DNA of 8,652 nt from an uncultured Rubrivivax sp. (GCA_937967345.1 CALBTN010000025.1:1-8652); one strand, 5' to 3'; positions 1 to 6,748 are shown, counted from the first letter of the stretch. A program made the numbers and translations. Notes: a model not told the origin generated them from the sequence alone.

Positions 1-520
1 CGGCGTAGCGCTGCGCGATCATCGCGTAGCCGGTGTTCTGCGCCATGTGGCCGTAAGGCAGGTCCATCTCGGCCTCGGGTGCGCCGTAGCGGATGCTGTG
101 GCCGCCGAAGCGCGAGGCCTTCATGACCTCGATCATGTGGTCATCGTGCGGCGCGGTCGGCGCCATGCGCGCCGGGATCACGCACAGCACCGCGCTGGCC
201 AGGCCGAGTTCGATCGCCGCGGCCGCGCGCCACACCGCGCCCACCGAACTGGCACCACCCAGGTCCACCACCTCGGCGAAATCGAGCTTGATGCCCAGGT
301 GCTCGCCGACCATCGCCGGCACGAACATGCCGGCCTCGTGGAACTGCGGGCCGAGGATGACCAGACCATCGAGCTGCTGCAGTTCGAGCCCGGCATCGGC
401 CAGCGCCATGCCCGCCAGTTCGGCCACCTGGTCGAGGTGGAAGGTGCGCGGTGCGCTGGCGTACTTTTCGGGTTTGTATTGGGCTGCACCGACCAGTGCC
501 GCCCGTCCTTGCAGTCCCAT
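1..520 (-). CDS. Thiolase-like (SCP-x/Ltp family) protein lacking the nucleophilic Cys, 3' end cut by window edge
   Basis: The open frame runs leftward from an ATG at 520-518 to the window edge: 173 codons, no stop, about 45% of a usual 380-400 aa thiolase. A Shine-Dalgarno-like GGAG lies just upstream (TGACGGAGACCCC-ATG), and the next upstream ATG in frame is followed directly by a stop, which fixes this start. The N-terminus (ALVGAAQYKP, residues 8-17) and the segment GGASSVGA (88-95), followed by an AAxAIxxG helix, fit the first half of the thiolase fold. The position of the acylated Cys (C-x-S-G in true thiolases) is Gly89 here. The segment LPYGHMAQNTGYAMIAQRYA (154-173) resembles lipid-transfer-protein thiolases. 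Family knowledge: Cys-less members such as Ltp2 are retro-aldolases working with a DUF35 partner in steroid side-chain cleavage. The exact reaction here is inference. It is divergent from the propeller operon and shares its control region. The partner gene, if any, lies outside the window. Confidence 0.85.
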   Translation of the reverse strand, partial: MGLQGRAALVGAAQYKPEKYASAPRTFHLDQVAELAGMALADAGLELQQLDGLVILGPQFHEAGMFVPAMVGEHLGIKLDFAEVVDLGGASSVGAVWRAAAAIELGLASAVLCVIPARMAPTAPHDDHMIEVMKASRFGGHSIRYGAPEAEMDLPYGHMAQNTGYAMIAQRYA

Positions 521-553
521 GGGGTCTCCGTCACGCGGCCGTCCGGCGCGCCG

Positions 554-559
554 TTTACA
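554..559 (-). promoter_or_regulatory. Candidate -10 element for the leftward thiolase-like gene
   Basis: Read on the minus strand this is TGTAAA, a 4/6 match to TATAAT in a locally AT-richer patch, 33 bases upstream of the thiolase-like start codon. No good -35 hexamer lies at the right spacing. Instead, the dyad centre of the 18-bp site at 585-602 would fall near -43 relative to the inferred start, a typical place for an activator that replaces a -35 box. Weak on its own. Confidence 0.3.
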
Positions 560-570
560 TGTTCTTTCGA

Positions 571-585
571 GGCCCTGCAAGGGCC
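571..585. promoter_or_regulatory. Perfect 6-bp inverted repeat next to operator site 1
   Basis: GGCCCT-GCA-AGGGCC is a perfect inverted repeat with a 3-base centre. It abuts, and by one or two bases overlaps, the dyad CCATCG-TC-CGATGG at 584-597. It lies between that site and the candidate leftward -10 element, so it could be a second protein-binding site. GC-rich DNA yields such short palindromes fairly often, so this is tentative. Confidence 0.35.
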
Positions 586-602
586 ATCGTCCGATGGGAC
601 TA
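585..602 (-). promoter_or_regulatory. Operator-like 18-bp site 1 (thiolase side)
   Basis: Read leftward, the site is TAGTCCCATCGGACGATG. Its core is a perfect dyad (CATCG-NN-CGATG, extended to 6-bp arms at 584-589 and 592-597). It matches site 2 (673-690) at 17 of 18 positions in inverted orientation, so each copy points the same way relative to the gene it precedes. Its inner edge is 64 bases from the thiolase-like start codon. The repeated motif in a divergent promoter region implies binding of one dimeric regulator; the regulator family cannot be named from sequence alone. Confidence 0.75.
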
Positions 603-672
603 GAACCCGCGCCACAGCGGCGCCAACCATCGCCCGGGCATCATCGCAGTGGCAAACTGCCGCGGCTTCCGT

Positions 673-690
673 TAGTCTCATCGGACGATG
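673..690 (+). promoter_or_regulatory. Operator-like 18-bp site 2 (propeller/permease operon side)
   Basis: TAGTCTCATCGGACGATG is the inverted near-copy of site 1 (17/18 identical). The core TCATCG-GA-CGATGA (678-691) is a perfect 6-bp-arm dyad. It ends 71 bases before the start codon of the propeller gene. The two dyad centres (590.5 and 684.5) are 94 bp apart, close to nine helical turns, so both sites would lie on about the same DNA face. This suggests co-regulation of the two divergent transcripts by one dimeric factor, perhaps with cooperative binding or looping (inference). Confidence 0.75.
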
Positions 691-710
691 AACCGGCGGT
701 CGTGGCTCCC

Positions 711-744
711 AACAATGCCGCCCACTCAATAATGCCGCCCACTT
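711..744 (+). repeat. 17-bp tandem duplication carrying two -10-like hexamers
   Basis: Two adjacent 17-base units (711-727 and 728-744) agree at 15 of 17 positions and share a 13-base exact core AATGCCGCCCACT. Each begins with a -10-like hexamer: AACAAT at 711-716 (4/6 match to TATAAT) and AATAAT at 728-733 (5/6). They start 20 and 37 bases after operator site 2. The duplication may therefore have doubled or shifted the start of transcription of the rightward operon. No convincing -35 box precedes either copy. The repeat itself is plain in the sequence; its promoter role is inference. Confidence 0.7.
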
Positions 745-761
745 CGGGCAGGAGACAACCG

Positions 762-1808
762 ATGCGCATCCTGGTCGGTATCAGCATGGCCGCGATCGTG
801 GCGCTCAGTGCGCTGTACGCTTTCTCGCCGCGGCACACCCCGCCGCTGGCGGCATCGCACATTCCGGTGACGCGCATGCAGTTCAATGCGATGGCGCGTG
901 CCGGCAACACGCTGGTCGCCGGCGGCGAACTCGGCTACATCATGTGGTCCGACGACGACGGCAAGACCTGGAAGCCCGCCAGCGTCGAGCCGCAGCGCTA
1001 CGCGCTGGTCACCGGCATCGCGTTCCAGGACGACAAGAACGGCATGGCGGTCGGCCACGAGGGCCAGATCCTGCGCACCAGCGACGGCGGGCACAGCTGG
1101 AAGGAGCTGCGCTTCGACGAAGAGCGCGGCGAGCCGCTGATGAGCATCGCGCGGCTGCACTCGGGCGACTGGCTTGCGGTGGGCGCCTTCGGCCGCGCAC
1201 TGCGCTCGAGCGACGACGGCAAGACCTGGGAGCAGATCCAGCTCGGCGGCGACGGCGACAAGCACATGAACCGCATCGTCGCCAGCCGCGACGGCAAGCG
1301 CTGGGTCATCGTCGGCGAGCGCGGCTTCGTGCTGACCTCGACCGACGACGGCCAGAACTGGGAGGTCGTGCCGGCGTTCTACAACGGCTCGCTGTACGGC
1401 GCGACGCAGCTGCCCGACGGCCACTGGGTCGTCTACGGCATGCGCGGCAACGTGTTCCGCGCCGATGCCAACCTGCAGCACTGGACCAAGGCCCAGGTGC
1501 CGGCGCCGATCTCGCTGTTCAACCATGCGCTGGCGCCCGACGGCAGCCTGCTGCTCACCGGCCAGGGCGGCATGGTGCTGCGCAGCACCGACGGCGGCGC
1601 GACCTTCAACCGGGTGCGTGGCGGCGGCCGCGCCGCGATCACCGCACTCGCCTTCGCCGCCGATGGCAGCTGGGTGCTGGCCAGCGATGCCGGCATGCTG
1701 CACTTCGACCCGAAGCAAGCGGCACAGCCCACCAACAGCCCCGCCGCGGGCCAGGCCACCCAGCCCGATCAAGACGCGGCCAAGCCCGCTTCCGGAGCCA
1801 AGTCATGA
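762..1808 (+). CDS. YCF48/BNR (Asp-box) beta-propeller protein, probably exported
   Basis: 348 aa. The ATG at 762 is preceded by AGGAG at 750-754 with a 7-base gap; the open frame continues upstream but crosses the control region, so that extension is not used. Residues 1-21 form a short basic-hydrophobic signal peptide or anchor (MRILVG, then an Ala/Val/Leu stretch). The rest holds at least five Asp-box motifs of S/T-D-x-G-x-x-W/F type at about 63-70 (SDDDGKTW), 107-113, 150-156, 193-200 and 275-281, each after a repeated IxxTSDG-like strand, as in six- or seven-bladed YCF48-like propellers. The tail from about 319 is Ala/Pro/Gln-rich and probably disordered. Ycf48/HCF136 in phototrophs is a photosystem II assembly factor; here no photosynthesis gene is near. 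The overlap with the permease gene suggests a periplasmic or membrane-anchored partner of that permease (inference). It is the first gene of the operon. Confidence 0.9.
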   Translation: MRILVGISMAAIVALSALYAFSPRHTPPLAASHIPVTRMQFNAMARAGNTLVAGGELGYIMWSDDDGKTWKPASVEPQRYALVTGIAFQDDKNGMAVGHEGQILRTSDGGHSWKELRFDEERGEPLMSIARLHSGDWLAVGAFGRALRSSDDGKTWEQIQLGGDGDKHMNRIVASRDGKRWVIVGERGFVLTSTDDGQNWEVVPAFYNGSLYGATQLPDGHWVVYGMRGNVFRADANLQHWTKAQVPAPISLFNHALAPDGSLLLTGQGGMVLRSTDGGATFNRVRGGGRAAITALAFAADGSWVLASDAGMLHFDPKQAAQPTNSPAAGQATQPDQDAAKPASGAKS

Positions 1809-4198
1809 GCACCCTGCGCGAGCCCACCACCCGAGTGGAAGTCATCGTCGACGGCATCGCGCGCTGGCTGATCGCCAAGCGCAAGATCCTGTCGGTGGTG
1901 TTCGTGCTGATCACCCTGGCGCTGGGGGCTTCGGCGCTGCGCGTGCATCTGGACCCCGGCTTCAACAAGCTGATCCCGATGAAGCACCCGTTCATGGAGG
2001 CTTTCCTCAAGCACGGCAGCACCTTCGCCGGCGCCAACCGCATCCTGGTCAGCGTGCGCTGGAAGGGCGAAGGCGACATCTACAACCCCGAGTTCATGAA
2101 GGTCATGCACGGCGTCACCGACGACGTGTTCTTCACCCCGGGCGTCAACCGCGCGCAGGTGTTCTCGATCTTCACGCCCAACGTCAAGTACATCGAGGTC
2201 ACCGAGGAAGGCTTCGCCGGCGAGGTCGTCATCCCGTCGCGCTTCGAGGCCGACGAAGAAGGCCTGGCCAAGGTGCGCGCCAACGTCGCGCGCTCGGGCG
2301 AGATCGGGCGGCTGGTGGCCAACGACCTGAAGAGCGCGCTGGTGCGCGCCGACCTGCTCGAGGTCGACCCGACCACCGGCAAGAAGCTCGACTACTCCGA
2401 GGTCTCGAAGAAGCTCGAGGAAATCCGCGCCAAGTACAGCAACGACCACATCGACATCCAGATCATCGGCTTCGCCAAGGTGGTGGGCGACGTGATGGAG
2501 GGGCTGTTCACCGTCGTCACCTTCTTCGGCATCGCCTTCGTCGTCACCGCGGTGCTGCTGTGGTTCTATTCGCGTTCGCTCAAGCTGACGATCCTGGCGC
2601 TGGTGGTGGCGATGCTGCCGGTGGTCTGGCTGCTGGGCATCCTGCCGCTGATCGGCTACGGCATCGACCCGATGTCGATCCTGGTGCCGTTCATGATCTT
2701 CTCGATCGGCGTGTCGCACGCGGTGCAGATGACCAACGCCTGGAAGCAAGACGTGCTGGCCGGCTTCAGCGCCGAGCACGCGTCGCAGATCGCGTTTCGC
2801 AACCTGGCGATCCCCGGCACCGTGGCGCTGGTGACCAACGCGCTGGGCTTCATGGTGATCATGCTGATCGACATCCCGATCGTGCACGAACTGGGCGTCA
2901 CCGCTTGCATGGGCGTGCTGCTGATGATCGTCACCAACAAGATGATCCTGCCGATCATCCTGTCGCACCTGAAGCTCGAACGCCAGGCCAGCGCCGACCA
3001 GCAACCCGGCCGCAACCGGCTGTGGTGGGCGATCTCGGCCTTTGCTACGCCCCGCGTGGCGCTGGCCACCTTCGCGGTGTCGCTGCTGCTGCTGGCGGTC
3101 GGCACGCACTACTCGCGCCAGCTGCTCACCGGCGACGTCGGCTCCGGCGTGCCCGAGCTGCGCGCCGAGAGCCGCTACAACCGCGACAACGACATCGTCG
3201 TCAAGAACTACTCGATCGGCATGGACGCGTTGTCGGTGTACGTGGAGACCACCGGCCAGACCGAGGCCTGCCTGTCCTGGCCGGTGATGAACGCGGTCGA
3301 GCGTTTCGACAACGCGATGCGCGGCGTCGACGGCGTGCTGTCGGTGACCAGCGTGGCTGGCATGGCCAAGGTGGCCGCCGGCGGCAACAACGAAGGCAAC
3401 CCGCGCTGGTCCGGGCTGCAGCGCAGCGAAGGCGCGCTGCGCACCGGTGCCAGGGCCGCGCTGCCCGAACTCGGCCTGAACACCGAAGGCTGCGGCGTGA
3501 TCCACATCCTGGTGTACCTGAAGGACCACCAGGGCGCGACGCTCGAACACGTGGTCGGCGAGGCGCAGAAGTTCATCGACGCGGACAAGACCCCCGACAT
3601 CAAGTTCCGCCTGGCCGGCGGCAACGCCGGTGTCGCCGCGGCCACCAACAAGGCGGTGGAGAAGGCCGAGGTCGAGATGCTGTCGGCGATCTTCGGCGCC
3701 ATCATGCTGCTGTGCTGGCTGACCTTCCGCACCTGGAAGGCGGTGCTGTGCATCATGGTGCCGCTGACCATCGTGTCGATCCTGTGCAACGCGCTGATGG
3801 CGGTGCTGGGCATCGGGCTGAAGGTGCCGACGCTGCCGGTGATCGCGCTCGGCGTGGGCGTCGGCGTGGACTACGGCATCTACCTGTTCGAGCGCATGCA
3901 GCACGAGCTCCAGGACAACGGCTCGACGCTGCGCGAGGCCTTCTACGAGGCGATGCGCCAGCGCGGCACGGCCGCGGTGTTCACCGCGGTGACGATGTCG
4001 ATCGGCGTGGGCAGCTGGGCCTTCGCCGACCTGAAGTTCCAGGCCGACATGGGCATCCTGCTGGCCTTCATGTTCTTGGTCAACGTGTTCGGCGCGATCT
4101 TCCTGCTGCCGGGCCTGGCCTGCTGGCTCAACGTCGGCGGCGACCGTCCAACCACCACGGGCAAGCTCGAGCAAGCCCAAGCCGGGAGCAAGGCATGA
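1805..4198 (+). CDS. RND/MMPL-superfamily permease (COG1033-like)
   Basis: 797 aa inner-membrane protein. Its ATG overlaps the upstream stop as ATGA, with GGAG at 1794-1797. Topology is the RND pattern duplicated: TM1 about 28-46, a large periplasmic loop about 47-230, TM2-6 about 234-386, TM7 about 415-433, a second loop about 434-622, and TM8-12 about 625-772. The C-terminal half keeps the proton-relay signature GVGVDYGIYLFE with Asp689-Tyr690 in TM10. The matching TM4 segment of the N-terminal half reads SIGVSHAVQM (300-309), with Ser304-His305 in place of Asp-Tyr. Size and the two modest loops fit the lipid- or hydrophobe-handling RND/MMPL group rather than the ~1,050-aa multidrug pumps that use a TolC channel. 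No adaptor or outer-membrane channel gene is present. Substrate and direction are unknown; the catabolic neighbours suggest a hydrophobic acid or sterol-like compound (inference). Confidence 0.92.
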   Translation: MSTLREPTTRVEVIVDGIARWLIAKRKILSVVFVLITLALGASALRVHLDPGFNKLIPMKHPFMEAFLKHGSTFAGANRILVSVRWKGEGDIYNPEFMKVMHGVTDDVFFTPGVNRAQVFSIFTPNVKYIEVTEEGFAGEVVIPSRFEADEEGLAKVRANVARSGEIGRLVANDLKSALVRADLLEVDPTTGKKLDYSEVSKKLEEIRAKYSNDHIDIQIIGFAKVVGDVMEGLFTVVTFFGIAFVVTAVLLWFYSRSLKLTILALVVAMLPVVWLLGILPLIGYGIDPMSILVPFMIFSIGVSHAVQMTNAWKQDVLAGFSAEHASQIAFRNLAIPGTVALVTNALGFMVIMLIDIPIVHELGVTACMGVLLMIVTNKMILPIILSHLKLERQASADQQPGRNRLWWAISAFATPRVALATFAVSLLLLAVGTHYSRQLLTGDVGSGVPELRAESRYNRDNDIVVKNYSIGMDALSVYVETTGQTEACLSWPVMNAVERFDNAMRGVDGVLSVTSVAGMAKVAAGGNNEGNPRWSGLQRSEGALRTGARAALPELGLNTEGCGVIHILVYLKDHQGATLEHVVGEAQKFIDADKTPDIKFRLAGGNAGVAAATNKAVEKAEVEMLSAIFGAIMLLCWLTFRTWKAVLCIMVPLTIVSILCNALMAVLGIGLKVPTLPVIALGVGVGVDYGIYLFERMQHELQDNGSTLREAFYEAMRQRGTAAVFTAVTMSIGVGSWAFADLKFQADMGILLAFMFLVNVFGAIFLLPGLACWLNVGGDRPTTTGKLEQAQAGSKA

Positions 4199-5031
4199 GC
4201 AGCAAGAAACTGAAGGACCGTTACGGCCCGTGCGCGATGGTCATCGGCGCGGCCGAGGGCATGGGCGCGGCCTGGGCCGAGCGCCTGGCCAAAGAGGGCT
4301 TCGACCTGGTGCTGCTCGATCTGCGCGAGCCCGAGCTGAACAAGCTCGCCGGCAAGCTGGAGTCCAAGCACGGCATCCGCGCCGGTGCGCTGTGCTGCGA
4401 CCTGACCCAGACCGAGCAGGTGCAAGCCGCGCTCGACCACATCGCCGGCGTCGAGATCGGCCTGGTGGTGTTCAACGCCGCGCTGGCGTCCAACGGCCCG
4501 TGGGCCGAGTCCACCCTGGCCGACAAGATGCGGGTGGTCGCGGTCAACGTGCACGCGGTGCTGATGGTCACCGACGCGCTGTCGCGGCCGATGATCGAGC
4601 GCAAGCGCGGCGGCATCGTGCTGACCTCGTCGATGGCCGCGCTGCAAGGCGCGCCGGGCCAGGCGATCTACGCAGCGACCAAGTCCTTCGACCTGATCCT
4701 GGCCGAATCGCTGTGGGGCGAGCTGTCGCCGCTGGGCGTGGACGTGATGGCGTTCATCCCCGGCATGGTGCGCACGCCGAACTTCGAGCGCTCGGGCGCG
4801 AACAAGGCCACCAGCGTGCTGTTCTCGCCGGTCGAGCCGGCCACCGCGGTCGACGAGGCGCTGGCCGGCCTGGGCAAGGGCCCGCGCACGGTGCCGGGCA
4901 AGGTCTGGCGGGCAATGGCTGCGGCCAGCAGTTTGATGCCGCGCGACAAGCTGATCGAAGCCGCCGGCGAGCGCATGCGCGGCCTCGAAAACCAAGGTTC
5001 GCTGGCCAAGCCAAAGGCCAAGGGCAAGTAG
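4195..5031 (+). CDS. Short-chain dehydrogenase/reductase (classical SDR, COG0300-like)
   Basis: 278 aa. The ATG overlaps the permease stop as ATGA, with GGGAG at 4184-4188, so translation is probably coupled. It has a Rossmann nucleotide-binding motif GAAEGMG (18-24), Asp42 at the end of strand 2 (favouring NAD(H), inference), Asp69 in a CDLT motif, FNAA (93-96) in place of the usual NNAG, Asn118, and the catalytic set Ser145/146, Tyr159 and Lys163 (YAATK), followed by PG at 189-190. Length is normal for a classical SDR; the Lys/Ala/Gly-rich C-terminal tail is probably flexible. The N-terminal YGPCAMVIGA pattern resembles the group holding 17-beta-hydroxysteroid and 3-ketoacyl reductases. It probably oxidises or reduces a hydroxyl/keto group of the compound handled by this cluster; the substrate is not deducible. 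It is the last gene of the plus-strand operon. Confidence 0.92.
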   Translation: MSSKKLKDRYGPCAMVIGAAEGMGAAWAERLAKEGFDLVLLDLREPELNKLAGKLESKHGIRAGALCCDLTQTEQVQAALDHIAGVEIGLVVFNAALASNGPWAESTLADKMRVVAVNVHAVLMVTDALSRPMIERKRGGIVLTSSMAALQGAPGQAIYAATKSFDLILAESLWGELSPLGVDVMAFIPGMVRTPNFERSGANKATSVLFSPVEPATAVDEALAGLGKGPRTVPGKVWRAMAAASSLMPRDKLIEAAGERMRGLENQGSLAKPKAKGK

Positions 5032-5088
5032 GGCCGACGCGACCGGCATCGAGCCGCAAGCGCCAGCGCACGGCCCGACGACGCCCCC

Positions 5089-5113
5089 CAGGCGCGCCGG
5101 GTGTGGGCGCCTG
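5089..5113. terminator. Possible weak hairpin in the convergent gap
   Basis: CAGGCGC (5089-5095) can pair with GCGCCTG (5107-5113) across an 11-base loop, in the 109-bp space between the convergent SDR and acyl-CoA synthetase genes. There is no T-run on either side, so it does not look like a standard intrinsic terminator. It could slow transcription from either direction. No other clear terminator is visible in this gap. Confidence 0.2.
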
Positions 5114-5138
5114 CGAGCGGGCGGGCGCCTGCGAGCGG
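5105..5138. repeat. Direct repeat of 16 bp (18-bp period) just outside the synthetase stop
   Basis: GGGCGCCTGCGAGCGG occurs at 5105-5120 and again, identically, at 5123-5138, ending 2 bases from the stop codon of the acyl-CoA synthetase (5141-5143). Each copy contains one right arm (GCGCCTG) able to pair with 5089-5095. The likely origin is a recent slippage duplication; no function is evident. Confidence 0.75.
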
Positions 5139-5140
5139 CT

Positions 5141-6748
5141 TCAGATCACGCTGCGCCCGCCCTGCACCTGCTGCTGCGCCCAGCGGTAGTCGGCCTTGCC
5201 GGCCGGGCTGCGCCGGATCTGCTCGACCAGGTAGACCGCACGCGGGCGCTTGTAGCCGGCCAGCGCCGCGCGGCACACGCGGTCGAACTTGTCGGCCGCG
5301 AAGCTGGCGCCGGGTTCGAGTTCGATCACCGCCGCGACCTTCTGGCCCCAGCGTTCGTCGGCCTGGCCGACCACCAGCACGTCGCGCACGGCAGCGTAGC
5401 GCCGGATCGCCTCTTCCACTTCTTCGGGAAACACCTTCTCGCCGCCGGTGCTGATGCACAACGAGCCGCGCCCGAGCACGACGTAGTGGCCGTCCGGGTC
5501 GACGCGCGCGCGGTCGCCGGTCAGCACCCACAACCGGCCGTCGATGGTGACGAAGGTCTCGGCGCTCTTCTTCGCATCGCCGTAGTAGCCCAGCGGCGTG
5601 TAGCCGGTGCGCGACAGCGTGCCTTCGCCGCCGGGCGCGCTGACGATGCGGTGCTGCTCGTCGATCACCGCCAAGTCGGGCCGCGGCGCGATGCGCAGGA
5701 AGCCCTCGCCGCCGGTTGGGCGCTCGCCGCCGCCGATCACGCCCGACTCCGACGAGCCCATGCCGTTGTTGACCACGACCTGCGGCAAGGCGGTGCGGAT
5801 GCGCTGCTGCAACTGCTCGGTCAGCAGCGCGCCGCCGTTGCCGAAGACCTTCAGCGCTGACAGGTTCCAGCGCCCGGGCGCGGCTTCGAGCGACTGCACC
5901 AGCGGCAGCGCCATCGCGTCGCCGACCACCGACAGGATGTTGACGGCCTTGTCCTGCACCGTGTCCCAGATGTGCGCGGCGTCGAAGGCCGGCTGGTCGT
6001 TGACGACCACGGTGTGCCCGGCCATCAGGCTGATCAGCGACGACCACATCGCCGCGCCGTGCATCATCGGCGCGATCGCGAAGTAGGTCAGCGGCGGCGC
6101 GGACTTCACCAGCGGCGCCAGCTCCTCGGGCGTGGCCACCGGCCCGCGGCCGAAGTAGATGCCGCCGCCACCCAGCGCGGCCATCCACAGCGCCTTGTGC
6201 GGCCAGATCACGCCCTTCGGCTGGCCGGTGGTGCCGCCGGTGCACAGCAGCATCAGGTCGTTGTCGCTGCGCTGCGGATCGTCCAACGCCGGCGCGCCCA
6301 ACGCCAGCAGATCCTCGTAGCGCACGCTGCGTTGCGGCGGATCACCGTCGCCGCCGACGCGCACGCACAGCGCCAGCGTCGGCACCTGCGGCGCGACTTC
6401 GGCGACCACGGCGTCGAACTCGGCGCCGAACACCAGCGCGCGCAGATCGAGCGTGGTGAACAGGTACTTCAGCTCGTCGGCGACGTAGCGGTAGTTGACG
6501 TTGACCGGCGCGGCGCCGATCTTGCAGCAGGCAAAGAAGCTCTCCAGGTACTGCGCCGAGTTGTACAGCTGGATGCCCACGTTGTCGCCGCGGCGCACGC
6601 CGCTGGCGCGCAGCCCGTTGGCCAGGCGCGTCGCGCGTGTGTCCAGTTCGGCAAAGCTCAGCCGCGTGTCGCCGCAGACGAAGGCGGTGCGCTCGGGCAC
6701 CGCCGCGGCGACGATCTCGAACAGGTCAGCGAGGTTGAAAGTCCGCAT
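5141..6748 (-). CDS. AMP-forming acyl-CoA synthetase (FadD-type, ANL superfamily)
   Basis: 535 aa, a full-length ANL enzyme that makes an acyl-CoA from a carboxylic acid, ATP and CoA through an acyl-AMP. Motifs in order: P-loop TGGTTGQPKG (170-179); MMHGAAMW (228-235) in the acyl-pocket region; NGMGSSESG (328-336) with Glu334, equivalent to the Y-G-x-T-E motif; TGDRARVDPDG (410-420) with the ribose-binding Asp412; hinge and C-domain GRGSLCISTGGEKVFPEEVE (426-445); and the adenylation Lys518 in SPAGKADY. The start ATG (6748-6746) has GGGGGAC five bases upstream. The P-loop and MMHG surroundings resemble actinobacterial steroid-acid synthetases of the FadD3/FadD19 kind more than long-chain FadD (from memory). 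It follows the acyl-CoA dehydrogenase gene after an 86-bp gap on the same strand, so it either shares that transcript or has its own promoter there. It is convergent with the SDR. Confidence 0.92.
   Translation of the reverse strand: MRTFNLADLFEIVAAAVPERTAFVCGDTRLSFAELDTRATRLANGLRASGVRRGDNVGIQLYNSAQYLESFFACCKIGAAPVNVNYRYVADELKYLFTTLDLRALVFGAEFDAVVAEVAPQVPTLALCVRVGGDGDPPQRSVRYEDLLALGAPALDDPQRSDNDLMLLCTGGTTGQPKGVIWPHKALWMAALGGGGIYFGRGPVATPEELAPLVKSAPPLTYFAIAPMMHGAAMWSSLISLMAGHTVVVNDQPAFDAAHIWDTVQDKAVNILSVVGDAMALPLVQSLEAAPGRWNLSALKVFGNGGALLTEQLQQRIRTALPQVVVNNGMGSSESGVIGGGERPTGGEGFLRIAPRPDLAVIDEQHRIVSAPGGEGTLSRTGYTPLGYYGDAKKSAETFVTIDGRLWVLTGDRARVDPDGHYVVLGRGSLCISTGGEKVFPEEVEEAIRRYAAVRDVLVVGQADERWGQKVAAVIELEPGASFAADKFDRVCRAALAGYKRPRAVYLVEQIRRSPAGKADYRWAQQQVQGGRSVI

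Noticed and set aside
93..761. Upstream extension of the propeller frame and the 214-codon frame at 47-691
   Set aside because: Both run across the thiolase-like gene on the opposite strand and the divergent control region; their sequences are low-complexity shadows. The signal-peptide-like start at 762 with AGGAG is far better.
953..1230. Repeated GACGACGGCAAGACCTGG at 953-970 and 1213-1230
   Set aside because: These are the codons of two Asp-box blades (DDGKTW) in the propeller gene; protein repeat and strong codon bias explain them.
944..1804. N-terminal extension of the permease frame
   Set aside because: It overlaps the propeller gene in another frame and is Arg/Ala-rich shadow sequence. 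The ATG at 1805 has a Shine-Dalgarno sequence and gives a normal RND N-terminus.
1769..4180. An 803-codon open frame antisense to the permease gene
   Set aside because: Composition is rich in His, Gln, Asp, Arg and Val, as expected of the complement of a GC-biased gene; it has no recognisable domain, and the plus-strand frame is an unmistakable RND permease.
4668..6245. 525-codon minus-strand frame spanning the SDR and synthetase genes
   Set aside because: It is out of frame with the synthetase motifs, rich in Arg/Ala/Gly, and joins two convergent genes; it has no family signature.
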